NCBI GenBank assembly: GCA_020631655.1
Contig: JAHDGV010000014.1
Span: 1,774 to 34,410, forward strand
DNA length: 32,637 bases
DNA from: Chloroflexota bacterium
Lineage (GTDB): Bacteria; Chloroflexota; Anaerolineae; Promineifilales; Promineifilaceae
Direction of reading: 5' to 3'
Shown: piece after piece, positions 23,792-31,658 of the stretch
Numbering within the stretch: position 1 is the first letter of the stretch
Layout of the letters: every line of letters begins with the position of its first letter
Notes under the pieces: model-generated
What the model saw: the letters and a program-made list of their open reading frames with translations, nothing else
What the model was told of the DNA's origin: nothing
The model's database searches: none
Translations under genes and position numbers: made by a program

Positions 23792-24811
23792 ATGTACCAA
23801 ACCCTTAACACAGAGACCACTGCGTCTAACCCATGCATAGAAGCTGATGATGCTGTTTTTGAGCATTGTCTGGAGTTAGTCGAAAGTAGATTGATTAGCG
23901 AAGAGGTTGGCTACTTAGGGCCAGATAGTGTAGCGTGGAAAATTTTTAGAGAGCCGTGCATTTTATTGGGCGGTTTTAGAGCCGTTATGCTCCAGATGGC
24001 CCATCCGGCCGTTGCACAGGGGGTCGAGCAAAGCAGTTCTTTTCGCTACGACTTGATCGGCCGTGCCAAACGGACAATCCAAGCGATGAATGCGCTTGTT
24101 TTTGGATCAAAAGAAACGGCGTTAAAAGCGGCGCGGGCGATGCATTCGATCCATCATATTGTCCATGGACATGTGCCTGAAACGAGCAAATCGAGTTTGG
24201 CTGGAACATTTTTCAGAGCCAATGATGAGGAGCTTAAAAATTGGGTTGGGCTGACAACGATTAATTCAGTTATCGTGTTGTTCGAGTCACTTGTGCGCCC
24301 ATTAACGGCCGCAGAACGGGAGCAATTTGCGTACGAGGCCCAGACAATCGCACTGCTATGCGGTTTAAGCGAAGCCTATCACAAACCCAGCATTGATGAT
24401 TTTTCGGTGATGATGGAGGACATGTTTAAGGGAGATATTCTTGCAACCAGCGATGTGGCTCAAGGGATTGTGTTGGACTTGTTTGAAGTTGTCCCTACGA
24501 ACTTGGATGAGCGGTTGACGCTGGGCTTTTTGCCACAACCATGTCGTGAGATGTACGGAATTCAGTGGGGTGAGGAAGAGGAAGAAGATTTCCAGACTCT
24601 TGTTCGCAAAATATCGTTTGTGAATCGATCTTTTCCACCAGCCATACGTTACATCCCCGCCTATCGCAAAGCTAAATTGCGGGTTGCCAAGGCCCGCTTG
24701 ATGAGCAAGTCAGATCTTACAGAAAAAAATAAGCGAATTGGAACCGGTGGGGCTGATTCGAATTATTATCTAAATAAATTCGGGTTTGTTGCCAACAATC
24801 GGAAAGAATAA
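23792..24811 (+). CDS. DUF2236 / MpaB-type oxygenase family protein
   Basis: 339 residues. Matches the DUF2236 pattern (ER-bound oxygenase MpaB and latex-clearing rubber oxygenase Lcp group): GPDSVAWKIFREP, FRAVMLQMAHPAVAQGVEQS, a Tyr-Asp-Leu-Ile-Gly-Arg segment, VFGSKE, IHHIVHGHVP, and RANDEELKNWVGLTTINSV. Members bind heme b through conserved His residues; candidates here lie in QMAHPA and IHHIVHG. Likely a cytoplasmic or membrane-peripheral oxidoreductase without assigned substrate. AAGGAAG four nt before the ATG is a good RBS. An acidic tract GEEEEEDF is unusual. The helicase gene follows after 89 bp but has its own promoter. Confidence 0.82.
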   Translation: MYQTLNTETTASNPCIEADDAVFEHCLELVESRLISEEVGYLGPDSVAWKIFREPCILLGGFRAVMLQMAHPAVAQGVEQSSSFRYDLIGRAKRTIQAMNALVFGSKETALKAARAMHSIHHIVHGHVPETSKSSLAGTFFRANDEELKNWVGLTTINSVIVLFESLVRPLTAAEREQFAYEAQTIALLCGLSEAYHKPSIDDFSVMMEDMFKGDILATSDVAQGIVLDLFEVVPTNLDERLTLGFLPQPCREMYGIQWGEEEEEDFQTLVRKISFVNRSFPPAIRYIPAYRKAKLRVAKARLMSKSDLTEKNKRIGTGGADSNYYLNKFGFVANNRKE

Positions 24812-24864
24812 CTGCAATCTATTGCCTGTTTGAAATTGAAGCCGCATGATTTTCTTGATTTTGG

Positions 24865-24894
24865 TTGAGAAAATATGTTCTGCTTTGTTATAAT
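24865..24894 (+). promoter_or_regulatory. Consensus promoter placing the TSS on the SNF2 start codon
   Basis: TTGAGA (24865-24870), 18-bp spacer, TATAAT (24889-24894). Six bases separate the -10 from ATG 24901, so the transcript would begin at or next to the A of ATG, a leaderless mRNA. An in-frame TTG at 24865 is the -35 itself and not a start codon. Confidence 0.7.
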
Positions 24895-24900
24895 CGGCCT

Positions 24901-27900
24901 ATGGATTTGTTTGAACGGATTCGCGAATTTAATGTACAAGAAGAGGTTAGCGAGGCGGTCTATCAGCGCGGAGTGGACTATCATCGACAACGGCTTGTGC
25001 GACTCCTTTCAGCATCCGAATCACAAATTTCGCTAAGCGTTATGGGGAGTGAACCTTATAAAGTAGACTTCTTTCTTGAACGTAATCGGTTTTCGTATGA
25101 TTGTGATTGCCCCGCTTACACCAATTGGGGGACTTGTAAACACATTGTTGCTTCGGACCTGTTTGTTAAACATAGTAATCCATCCCTCTTTGTCCCTCAA
25201 AATGATGATGTGAATTTTGACATCGATTCTATCTTGGAAAACGGCAGGGCTGTTTTTCCCAATGGGTCTGGTTATGAGGGTGAAGAGCCAACCGGCGGAT
25301 GGTTGTTGCTTGTGTCGCTGAGATCTTATTCGTGGTCAGAATTTTACGAGCCGGTTTACATGGCCCTTGACCTGAGTCGTGCACCGCAACGGTTAAGCAA
25401 AGGCAAGACGGGGAGCCTACCCGGCCGGATTTTTGATTTTTTGTCCGAAGCTGAAAATCAACCCCGTATTTTAAAAGGGCTGAACCAGTCGTTTGATCCG
25501 GCCGAATGTGCCAACGCCTCATGGCCCTTGATCAAATCAATCCAAAAAGCAACGGCCAAAGGGGAACGAAAGGGGTTTTTGGCGGCGCGTGACATGGAAA
25601 GCCTCGCAAATTTTGGGATTCCGCTGTTTATCGGCAGTGACGAAAACCCGATCGAACAACCGCTCTACTGGGATCAAGATGATCACGAAATCGACCTTGT
25701 GATTGAAAAGGCAGATGGTGGTGTTCAGTTTACTCCAAAGCTTGGTGACCAACTTTTGTGTCAAGGTGATGGGTGGGGGACGGGCAAACGGTTTGATCCT
25801 GGCCGCCATTGGGTGCTGATGAGAGATCGCATCTTGCGTTGCCATCGCCATCTGTCAGTGGAACAAGTTGCTGTTTTGGATGAGTTGGCCCGTGTCCACT
25901 ACCAACCACAAGAAGAAATAGGTTTCTTTGATATTTATTTTGAAGGATTGCTTCCCCACATCAACCTAAAAGGAAATGGCTTAAACGAAGTTGATGTGGA
26001 ACCAACCCTGCCAACCTTGCAGTTTTCTGTTTTAGAGGATGTGGACGAAGACAGTGGAGATGTCCGTTTGTTGTTGCGGGCTGGATTTCGGTACGATGAA
26101 TTTGCAATCGATTGGTCTGACCGGCTCCAATTTCACTTTTGGCGCATGTCGGATTACGATCCTGCTACAACGGTTGAACTGTTACGCATTCAACGAAACA
26201 TCCCGGCCGAGACAGATTTTTTACGCGAGTTTGATCACAAAAAATACGGGCTGACACCGGACCGAGATCTGGGGGCGGGCTTTTTTAAGCTGAGGCGGGG
26301 CACTTCTCCGGCCGATTTTTTGCTTCACATGATGCCGTCTTTGGCTGTTGGTGGATACGATCTGCTTGGTGAGCAGTCTCTGCAATTTATGCGGGTAAAC
26401 CGTCATGAACCTGAGCTTGCAATTGACGTGGTCTCGTATACCGATTGGTTTGACCTAAAGCCGCTAATCCAGTTTGGTGACGTGCCGGTTGCGCTAGATC
26501 AGATCAAACTGGCGATTAAACGCAAAGAAACGCTGGTTGTTTTAGAAGATGGGGCGATGGGGGAGATTCCAGAGCGATGGTTAGAAAAGCTCCGGCCGAT
26601 GTTTGGGTTGGGAGAAAGAATCGACGAAGAGTCGTTTCGATTTTCTGATCAGCAGGTTCTGTTGATCGACCAGCTATTGCAAGAAGCTGATGTAGCCTCA
26701 CCCGATCAGCACTTTAGTGAACGGTTGGCCGACCTGCAAAACTTTGAGGGGATTGCTGACATGGATGTGTCGTGGGCATTTACGGGGCAGTTACGTCCGT
26801 ATCAGCAGGCGGGCTACAACTGGCTTCACTTTTTGCGCGACTATGGCTACTGCGGCATTTTGGCCGATGATATGGGGCTGGGGAAGACGGTCCAGGTCTT
26901 GGCATTTTTGCAGTCTTGTCGTGATCTGGAAGATGATCAAAAACCGGCCGATTTGGTAATTATGCCTCGTTCTCTTCTATTTAATTGGCAGCGGGAGGCG
27001 GAGCGGTTTACCCCCAACTTGCGAACAATGTTGTATTACGGCCACAACAAACAAAAGCGACTGGCGGCTGAGTTTGAAGAGGTTGATCTGATTTTTACGA
27101 CCTATGGGACTGTTTTAAACGACATCGAGAATCTGCAAGAGTACGATTTCAACACGATTGTGTTGGATGAGTCCCAATCGGTTAAAAACCCAGCCGCTAA
27201 AACGAGTCGGGCCGTGCGGCTGCTCAACGGCCGGCATCGTTTGGCCATGACCGGAACCCCGATTGAAAATACAACGCTTGAACTTTGGTCACAATTTGCC
27301 TACCTTATGCCGGGCTATCTGGGCAATCAAACCTACTTCCGCGAAAATTTTCGCAATCCCATTGAGAAAAAGAAAAATGAAGAGGTCGCCAAGACGTTGC
27401 ACAACATCATTCGGCCGTTTGTGATGCGGCGGACCAAAGAGCAGGTTGCTCTGGACCTGCCTCCGCGCACTGAGGAAGTGATTTACCTTGAGATGGAGCC
27501 TAATCAACGCAGGCTCTACAACAAAGTTAGGGATCAATATCGTGCAGAGCTACTCGGTTTGATCGATGCGGGCCAGCTTGAACAGTCTCGCTTGGTATTG
27601 CTCACCGGCCTGTTGCGTCTGAGGCAGATTTGCTTGCACCCCAATTTGGTGCAAGCAGAGTTTAAGGGGGATGCGGCCAAGTTTTTGTACTTGCAAAATA
27701 TGTTGGAGGAGTTGGAGGCTAACCACCATAAGGCACTTATTTTTTCACAATTTACTGGTGCTCTTGATTTGATTGAAGGTGGGCTGAACGATGTAGGGTT
27801 CCCCAGCTTGAGAATTGATGGATCAACCCGTGATCGGCAAAAGATGGTTGACCGTTTTCAAGAATCTGATGAAATTCCATTTTTCTTGCTGAGCCTAAAG

Positions 27901-28179
27901 GCGGCTGGTGTTGGGCTAAATCTAACTGCGGCCGATTATGTGATTTTAATGGATCCTTGGTGGAACCCGGCCGTTGAGCGCCAAGCGATAGACCGAGCCT
28001 ATCGGATTGGGCAGACTAAACCGGTTTTTGTCTATCGGCTGATTATGAAGGACTCGGTTGAAGAGAAGGTACGTATCATGCAGGCTGAAAAGCAGGATTT
28101 GGCTGATCGACTCATCCAAACAGAGGAGAGTTTTGCCAAAAAACTTTCGGCGGCCGATATTCGCTCTTTGTTTAGTTAG
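24901..28179 (+). CDS. SNF2/Rad54-family helicase with N-terminal SWIM zinc finger
   Basis: 1092 residues. SWIM zinc finger near the N-terminus: Cys68-x-Cys70 ... Cys79-x-His81 (CDCPAYTNWGTCKH). A long middle region of about 500 residues without clear motifs precedes the SNF2 motor (about 620-1085). Motor motifs: I DDMGLGKTVQ, Ia VIMPRSLLFNW, II LDESQSVKNP (usually DEAQ or DEAH; here DESQ), III AMTGTPIENTTLELW, IV LIFSQFTGALD, V LKAAGVGLNLT, VI ERQAIDRAYRIGQ. Bacterial SWIM-SNF2 proteins are ATP-driven DNA translocases of unclear role, possibly in RNA polymerase recycling or repair. Start at ATG 24901 is set by the promoter ending 6 nt upstream. No RBS. Confidence 0.93.
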   Translation: MDLFERIREFNVQEEVSEAVYQRGVDYHRQRLVRLLSASESQISLSVMGSEPYKVDFFLERNRFSYDCDCPAYTNWGTCKHIVASDLFVKHSNPSLFVPQNDDVNFDIDSILENGRAVFPNGSGYEGEEPTGGWLLLVSLRSYSWSEFYEPVYMALDLSRAPQRLSKGKTGSLPGRIFDFLSEAENQPRILKGLNQSFDPAECANASWPLIKSIQKATAKGERKGFLAARDMESLANFGIPLFIGSDENPIEQPLYWDQDDHEIDLVIEKADGGVQFTPKLGDQLLCQGDGWGTGKRFDPGRHWVLMRDRILRCHRHLSVEQVAVLDELARVHYQPQEEIGFFDIYFEGLLPHINLKGNGLNEVDVEPTLPTLQFSVLEDVDEDSGDVRLLLRAGFRYDEFAIDWSDRLQFHFWRMSDYDPATTVELLRIQRNIPAETDFLREFDHKKYGLTPDRDLGAGFFKLRRGTSPADFLLHMMPSLAVGGYDLLGEQSLQFMRVNRHEPELAIDVVSYTDWFDLKPLIQFGDVPVALDQIKLAIKRKETLVVLEDGAMGEIPERWLEKLRPMFGLGERIDEESFRFSDQQVLLIDQLLQEADVASPDQHFSERLADLQNFEGIADMDVSWAFTGQLRPYQQAGYNWLHFLRDYGYCGILADDMGLGKTVQVLAFLQSCRDLEDDQKPADLVIMPRSLLFNWQREAERFTPNLRTMLYYGHNKQKRLAAEFEEVDLIFTTYGTVLNDIENLQEYDFNTIVLDESQSVKNPAAKTSRAVRLLNGRHRLAMTGTPIENTTLELWSQFAYLMPGYLGNQTYFRENFRNPIEKKKNEEVAKTLHNIIRPFVMRRTKEQVALDLPPRTEEVIYLEMEPNQRRLYNKVRDQYRAELLGLIDAGQLEQSRLVLLTGLLRLRQICLHPNLVQAEFKGDAAKFLYLQNMLEELEANHHKALIFSQFTGALDLIEGGLNDVGFPSLRIDGSTRDRQKMVDRFQESDEIPFFLLSLKAAGVGLNLTAADYVILMDPWWNPAVERQAIDRAYRIGQTKPVFVYRLIMKDSVEEKVRIMQAEKQDLADRLIQTEESFAKKLSAADIRSLFS

Positions 28180-28289
28180 ATCAAAGTAAGGCGCTTTAGC
28201 AGGATTTGGTTTTTACAAATATCAGATCTATTTCCCTTGTCTTTTATTTGGTAGATGAGAAAATTTAAAAACCTGCTAAAATTGCGGTT

Positions 28290-28358
28290 CTCCAAAAATT
28301 GTTTGGAGCTATGCCGAATAAAAATAACCATCAGAAAAAAGAAATTTATTTCTTTTTT
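28290..28358 (+). other. Two hairpins between the helicase and Trm112-like genes
   Basis: CTCCAAA/TTTGGAG (28290-28308) is a perfect 7-bp stem. AAAAAAGAAAT/ATTTCTTTTTT (28335-28358) is a perfect 11-bp AT-only stem ending in T7. The second could be a weak terminator of the helicase transcript, 156 bp after its stop. A 20-codon frame (28311-28373) overlaps it and is not credited. Confidence 0.45.
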
Positions 28359-28386
28359 TATTCCAAAAATTAAGAAGAGCTAGTTT

Positions 28387-28641
28387 ATGTCAGATAGTGA
28401 ACTTCCAATTAGTAAAGAACTATTCGAGATCCTAAGGTGCCCTCAAGCCGTTCAGGAAAAAGATAAATTTGGGGATGATCCCGGCCGCTTACGTATTGTA
28501 AAAAATAGCTGGTTGGTATCTGACGACTCAGGTCTAAAATATCCTATTCGCGAAGGCATTCCTGTCATGTTGATCGAGGAAGGGGAAAAATGGAAAGGAA
28601 CAGCAGAAACTGATCTGCCAGTCCCTCCACCGGCCGAATAA
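28387..28641 (+). CDS. Trm112 family (UPF0434-like) small protein
   Basis: 84 residues. The family frame is visible: ISKELFEILRCPQAV for the usual LLxILxCPxCK, and LKYPIREGIPVMLIEEGE for the terminal YPIRDGIPVML. Only one of the usual zinc cysteines remains (LRCP), as in many bacterial members. Bacterial Trm112-like proteins support methyltransferases or other enzymes; no partner is adjacent. A Pro-rich tail ends the protein (PVPPPAE). AAGAAGAG about eight nt before the ATG is an acceptable RBS. Confidence 0.8.
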   Translation: MSDSELPISKELFEILRCPQAVQEKDKFGDDPGRLRIVKNSWLVSDDSGLKYPIREGIPVMLIEEGEKWKGTAETDLPVPPPAE

Positions 28642-28694
28642 ATAAATTTTTGGCCAGCATCTGCTAACAGTAGTATTCGTTATCCGGTGAAAGG

Positions 28695-28734
28695 CTATTT
28701 GAACAAGTTGGTATGTGCACCACGGTTCAAATAG
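28695..28734. repeat. 10-bp perfect inverted repeat with inner stem
   Basis: CTATTTGAAC (28695-28704) and GTTCAAATAG (28725-28734) pair fully; TGGT/ACCA inside forms a second stem. No T-run follows. Lies about 60 bp upstream of the response regulator; operator or RNA stem, not decided. Confidence 0.6.
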
Positions 28735-28773
28735 GATTAGAGAGTTCGATTGGGGGGATAAACCCTAATGAAA

Positions 28774-28795
28774 CTTTCTAGCATAAAGTAGAAAG
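28774..28795 (+). promoter_or_regulatory. Hairpin covering the RBS of the response regulator
   Basis: CTTTCTA (28774-28780) pairs with TAGAAAG (28789-28795). The purine stretch AGAAAGA that is the only RBS candidate lies in the right arm, directly before ATG 28797. Translation could depend on melting this weak stem. Confidence 0.4.
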
Positions 28796-28796
28796 A

Positions 28797-29171
28797 ATGA
28801 AAAAAGTTCTATACGTCGAAGATAATCGCGCAAACCGAATTTTGATTGGGCGTCTGTTAGATAGCCAATATGATTTAGTATTTGCGGAAGATGGGGAGAC
28901 TGGTCTTCGCTTAGCAGAAGAGATTCAACCAGATCTTATACTGATGGACATAGGCTTGCCCGATTTTGATGGGCAGACCGTTGGTGCCATGATTCGTCAA
29001 ATCCCAGAATTAAAAGACGTTCGAATTGTTGCTTTAACCGCTTGGCCCGAAGCGGCCGTATCAGAGCTTGTTTCTCGATACAATTTCAACGGCAGTATCT
29101 CAAAACCGATTGACGTTTCAACTTTTCCCGCGCTGGTCGAATCATACCTTAACGACGCCGCTCCACATTAA
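28797..29171 (+). CDS. Single-domain response regulator (receiver only)
   Basis: 124 residues with an intact receiver: acidic pocket Glu8-Asp9 (YVEDN), phosphoacceptor Asp51 (LILMDIGLP), Thr81 (ALTAW) and Lys103 (SKPID). No output domain, as in DivK or CheY-type proteins. VEDNRANR at the start and SKPID at the end are typical of receivers attached to hybrid-kinase relays. No histidine kinase is nearby. The gene ends just before the GNAT gene, whose RBS begins 5 nt after the stop, so the two are probably co-transcribed and coupled. Confidence 0.93.
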   Translation: MKKVLYVEDNRANRILIGRLLDSQYDLVFAEDGETGLRLAEEIQPDLILMDIGLPDFDGQTVGAMIRQIPELKDVRIVALTAWPEAAVSELVSRYNFNGSISKPIDVSTFPALVESYLNDAAPH

Positions 29172-29188
29172 AATTGGGGAGGGAAATT

Positions 29189-30043
29189 CTGAATACCCAA
29201 TCTGCAATCAATTATTCAATTGAAGAGCTGACCGAAGCCTACAACCAAACCCGCCAGGATTACATTGTTCCCATGCCTATGACTGCCTCACGTTTGCAGG
29301 AGTATGTGGATGCGTATGATGTGGATTTAGAGTCCTCGTGTGTGGTGCTTGATGAGGAGGATTCCGATCTGATCATTGGACTTGGCATGTTGGGTCGGAG
29401 AGAGAATCGGTCGTGGATTACGCGTGTTGGGGTTTTGCCATACACAAGAAAACTAGGTGCCGGAAGCGAGATCATTACCCATCTGATCGAGACAAGTAAG
29501 CAAAGGGAAATTCAATTTACATGGCTCGAAGTAATTTTTGGCAACGATCCGGCACAAAGATTGTTTCTGCGAAACGAGTTTAAACAGACGCGTGAGCTAA
29601 TGGTTTTGCGTCGGCCGCCGATGACGACAATTACTGATCGTAAATTGCTGGCGATGCCAATAACGGTTGAAGCCTATGACAAAGAGACTGCAATCAAAGA
29701 ATTTGAAGACTCTACACAGATCCCAAATTGGTTAAATCAGGCTGAAACACTGCGGAACTTAGACAATTTGTCGGTTAAGCGAGTAATTTTCCAACAAGGA
29801 TGGGAGGGGCTCCTGTTTTATGAGCTAACTGCGCTCCAAATTAAGAGAGTTTTAGTTCAAGTCATTAGTGGTCCCCCTGAAAAAGTGACGGCCGCTACTC
29901 TGGCGTGGCTACATCAAGAGCATTTAATGCCCGACGCGGTTTGTGAGAATTTTGAAGTCAACGATCCGCGGATCAAAGGGTATTTACGGGCCGGATACTT
30001 CGAATCATTCCGAAGGATAGAAATGGTTCGCCAAAACTTTTAA
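29189..30043 (+). CDS. GNAT-family N-acetyltransferase (probable CTG start)
   Basis: 284 residues from this start. The N-terminal GNAT part shows SIEELTEAYNQTRQDYIVPM, then IGLGMLGRRENRSWITRVGV and acetyl-CoA loop TRKLGAGSEIITHLIE (pyrophosphate-binding region), then WLEVIFGNDPAQRLFLRNEF. The C-terminal half (about 150-284) ends with GYLRAGYFESFRRIEM and may be a second degenerate GNAT domain. Substrate unknown. No ATG or GTG lies near the domain start. A strong GGGGAGGG (29176-29183) sits 6 nt before an in-frame CTG (29189), which is the best-placed initiator. An in-frame TTG at 29174 lies before the RBS and lacks its own. Follows the response regulator closely. Confidence 0.75.
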   Translation: MNTQSAINYSIEELTEAYNQTRQDYIVPMPMTASRLQEYVDAYDVDLESSCVVLDEEDSDLIIGLGMLGRRENRSWITRVGVLPYTRKLGAGSEIITHLIETSKQREIQFTWLEVIFGNDPAQRLFLRNEFKQTRELMVLRRPPMTTITDRKLLAMPITVEAYDKETAIKEFEDSTQIPNWLNQAETLRNLDNLSVKRVIFQQGWEGLLFYELTALQIKRVLVQVISGPPEKVTAATLAWLHQEHLMPDAVCENFEVNDPRIKGYLRAGYFESFRRIEMVRQNF

Positions 30044-30067
30044 TGTTTATCGAAATACTCCCCCTGC

Positions 30068-30137
30068 AGACTTCGGAAGTTTCGATTTGTTGAGTAATGG
30101 CCAAAATTGTTTATAAAAAACTTCCGAAGTCTTTTTT
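30068..30137 (+). terminator. Intrinsic terminator after the GNAT gene
   Basis: AGACTTCGGAAGTTT (30068-30082) and AAACTTCCGAAGTCT (30118-30132) pair perfectly over 15 bp, followed by T6. The 35-nt loop is unusually long. Confidence 0.88.
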
Positions 30138-30164
30138 GAGCGACCTTGTAACAATAGGTATCAC

Positions 30165-31133
30165 ATGAAAACACTCGAACAATTCCCTGAACTTTCTCCT
30201 GCTTCCATTGCTGACGCCATGGATCGCATTAAAAGTGTTGTAAACCAAACACCTGTCATGACTTCATCAACGCTGAATGAATTAGTAGGGGGAGAAATAT
30301 TTTTGAAGTGCGAAAACTTTCAAAAAATTGGCGCTTTTAAGTTTCGTGGGGCTTACCATGCGTTGTCTAAACTAGATGCAGACCAAGCGGCCAAAGGAGT
30401 TATCGCGCATTCAAGCGGGAATCACGCACAAGGGGTGGCGTTGGCGGCCAAAATGCTGGGGATAAAAGCAACCATCGTCATGCCAGAAGATTCTACACCT
30501 GTCAAGATGGAGGCGACGGCCGGATACGGTGCCACGGTTGTAAAATCAACCGCCGATGCGCGTGAGCGGGTCTCGGCCGAGCTTGCTGAGAAACACGAAT
30601 ACACCCTTATCCACCCATATGACAACAGCGACATTATTTTGGGGCAAGGAACCGCCGCTTGGGAGCTTTTTGAAGAGGTTGGGGAACTCGATTATCTGTT
30701 TGCACCAACCGGGGGAGGAGGACTGCTTTCGGGCACGGCACTGGCTACGGCCGCAAAATGCCCATCCTGTAAAGTTGTGGGGGTTGAACCGGTAAGCGGT
30801 GATGACGCCGGCCGATCTTGGCGGAGCGGGTCGGTCGTTGAGCTAGAAAAATCACCCAAGACCATTGCGGATGGGGTGCGGACTCGCTTTATTGGCGATC
30901 GGAATCTGGCAGTCATGAGCCGGTATGTGAGTGACATGACCACTGCAACTGAAAGACAAATTTTGGAAGCACTTCAGTTTGTTTGGGCACGCATGAAAAT
31001 TGTGGTTGAACCGAGTTCTGCCTTGGCTTTGGCTCCGATTTTATCTGGCGATTACCAGATCAATGGCGGCCGGGTTGGTATCATCATTTCAGGCGGAAAT
31101 GTGAACGTGCCGGGCTGTGGATTTTTCCACTAA
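30165..31133 (+). CDS. PLP-dependent serine racemase / threonine (hydroxyaspartate) ammonia-lyase-like enzyme
   Basis: 322 residues, fold-type II PLP enzyme without a regulatory ACT domain. Schiff-base Lys59 in GAFKFRGA, PLP-binding SSGNHAQGVALAA and PTGGGGLLSG. EPVSGDDAG (Glu208, Gly212, Asp214) matches the metal site of serine racemase (Glu210, Ala214, Asp216 in human), and ADGVRTR, VWARMKIVVEPSSA and IISGGNVNV follow that family. Activity may be serine racemisation, L-serine or L-threonine deamination, or threo-3-hydroxyaspartate dehydration; sequence alone does not decide. AGG seven nt before the ATG is a weak RBS. Preceded by a strong terminator, hence its own transcription unit. Confidence 0.88.
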   Translation: MKTLEQFPELSPASIADAMDRIKSVVNQTPVMTSSTLNELVGGEIFLKCENFQKIGAFKFRGAYHALSKLDADQAAKGVIAHSSGNHAQGVALAAKMLGIKATIVMPEDSTPVKMEATAGYGATVVKSTADARERVSAELAEKHEYTLIHPYDNSDIILGQGTAAWELFEEVGELDYLFAPTGGGGLLSGTALATAAKCPSCKVVGVEPVSGDDAGRSWRSGSVVELEKSPKTIADGVRTRFIGDRNLAVMSRYVSDMTTATERQILEALQFVWARMKIVVEPSSALALAPILSGDYQINGGRVGIIISGGNVNVPGCGFFH

Positions 31134-31161
31134 ACATAAATAAAAAGATTCAGCTAAAAAG

Positions 31162-31190
31162 TTGACTCCCCCCCATGATTTTTGTATAGT
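31162..31190 (+). promoter_or_regulatory. Promoter of rpmB
   Basis: TTGACT (31162-31167), 17-bp spacer containing a C7 run, TATAGT (31185-31190). Start predicted near 31197, giving a leader of about 100 nt. Confidence 0.72.
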
Positions 31191-31219
31191 TCTGGGCCGA
31201 ACTTAAATAGATTGATGAA

Positions 31220-31266
31220 CAAAAACCCGATCTTCTGAGCAAGATGACCAGAAGGGCGGGTTTTTG
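31220..31266 (+). terminator. Attenuator-like hairpin in the rpmB leader
   Basis: CAAAAACCCG (31220-31229) pairs perfectly with CGGGTTTTTG (31257-31266), with inner stem CTTCTG/CAGAAG (31232-31254). It ends in T5 and lies between the rpmB promoter and its ATG. It can end transcripts early, so a ribosomal-protein feedback site or attenuator is plausible. Confidence 0.65.
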
Positions 31267-31296
31267 TATGAAAAATAATTCCAAGGGAAAATAAAA

Positions 31297-31539
31297 ATGT
31301 CTCGCAAATGTAAACTAACTGGAAAAGGACCGTTGAGCGGTAACAACGTTTCTTTCTCGCAAAAGAAAACCAAACGCCGCTTTTTACCAAACTTGCAAAC
31401 CCGCAATGTATACGTACCAGAATTGGGACGTAAGGTAAAAGTTAAAATGTCTGCTCGCGCAATCCGCACCATGGATAAAAAAGGTGGTTTGATGAACTAC
31501 CTGCGTGATGAAGGTATGACGCTAAAAGACATCGTATAG
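31297..31539 (+). CDS. rpmB: 50S ribosomal protein L28
   Basis: 80 residues, of usual L28 length. It begins SRKCKLTGKGPLSGNNVSFS and continues with QKKTKRRFLPNLQ, a basic rRNA-binding segment, and the family's VSARAIRT-like segment (KMSARAIRTMDKKGGL). Only one of the zinc-type cysteines is present (Cys5), so this is the zinc-free or reduced form. RBS AAGGGA about eight nt before the ATG. A promoter and attenuator-like hairpin precede it and a strong terminator follows, so it is a single-gene unit. The usual neighbour rpmG is absent. Confidence 0.96.
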   Translation: MSRKCKLTGKGPLSGNNVSFSQKKTKRRFLPNLQTRNVYVPELGRKVKVKMSARAIRTMDKKGGLMNYLRDEGMTLKDIV

Positions 31540-31558
31540 TCTTTTAAAACTTTCAATT

Positions 31559-31593
31559 AAAAAGGCCCATCGGTTTTCCGATGGGCCTTTTTT
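31559..31593 (+). terminator. Terminator of rpmB
   Basis: AAAAAGGCCCATCGG and CCGATGGGCCTTTTT form a perfect 15-bp stem with a TTTT loop and trailing T-run. A-run upstream lets it work for the opposing gene as well. Confidence 0.94.
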
Positions 31594-31606
31594 GTTTTTT
31601 GTTAAA

Positions 31607-31642
31607 CCCTCACCCTAGCCCTCTCCCAAATTTGGGAGAGGG
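31607..31642. repeat. REP-like palindrome of the CCCTCACCC...CTCTCCC type
   Basis: CCCTCACCCTAGCC followed by the spacerless 24-bp palindrome made of CCCTCTCCCAAA and its exact complement (31619-31642). This sequence type is a widespread dispersed repeat in many bacterial genomes. Here it sits between two convergent genes. Confidence 0.75.
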
Positions 31643-31658
31643 AATACCCGTGGCTAGT

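Noticed and set aside
24865-24900. TTG start for the SNF2 gene
   Set aside because: TTGAGA is the -35 box and the added codons cover the promoter.
28311-28373. 20-codon leader peptide rich in Phe/Tyr (IYFFFY)
   Set aside because: The aromatic codons come from the T-run of an AT hairpin. The following gene is Trm112-like, not aromatic metabolism, and the GGAG is only 2-3 nt from the ATG.
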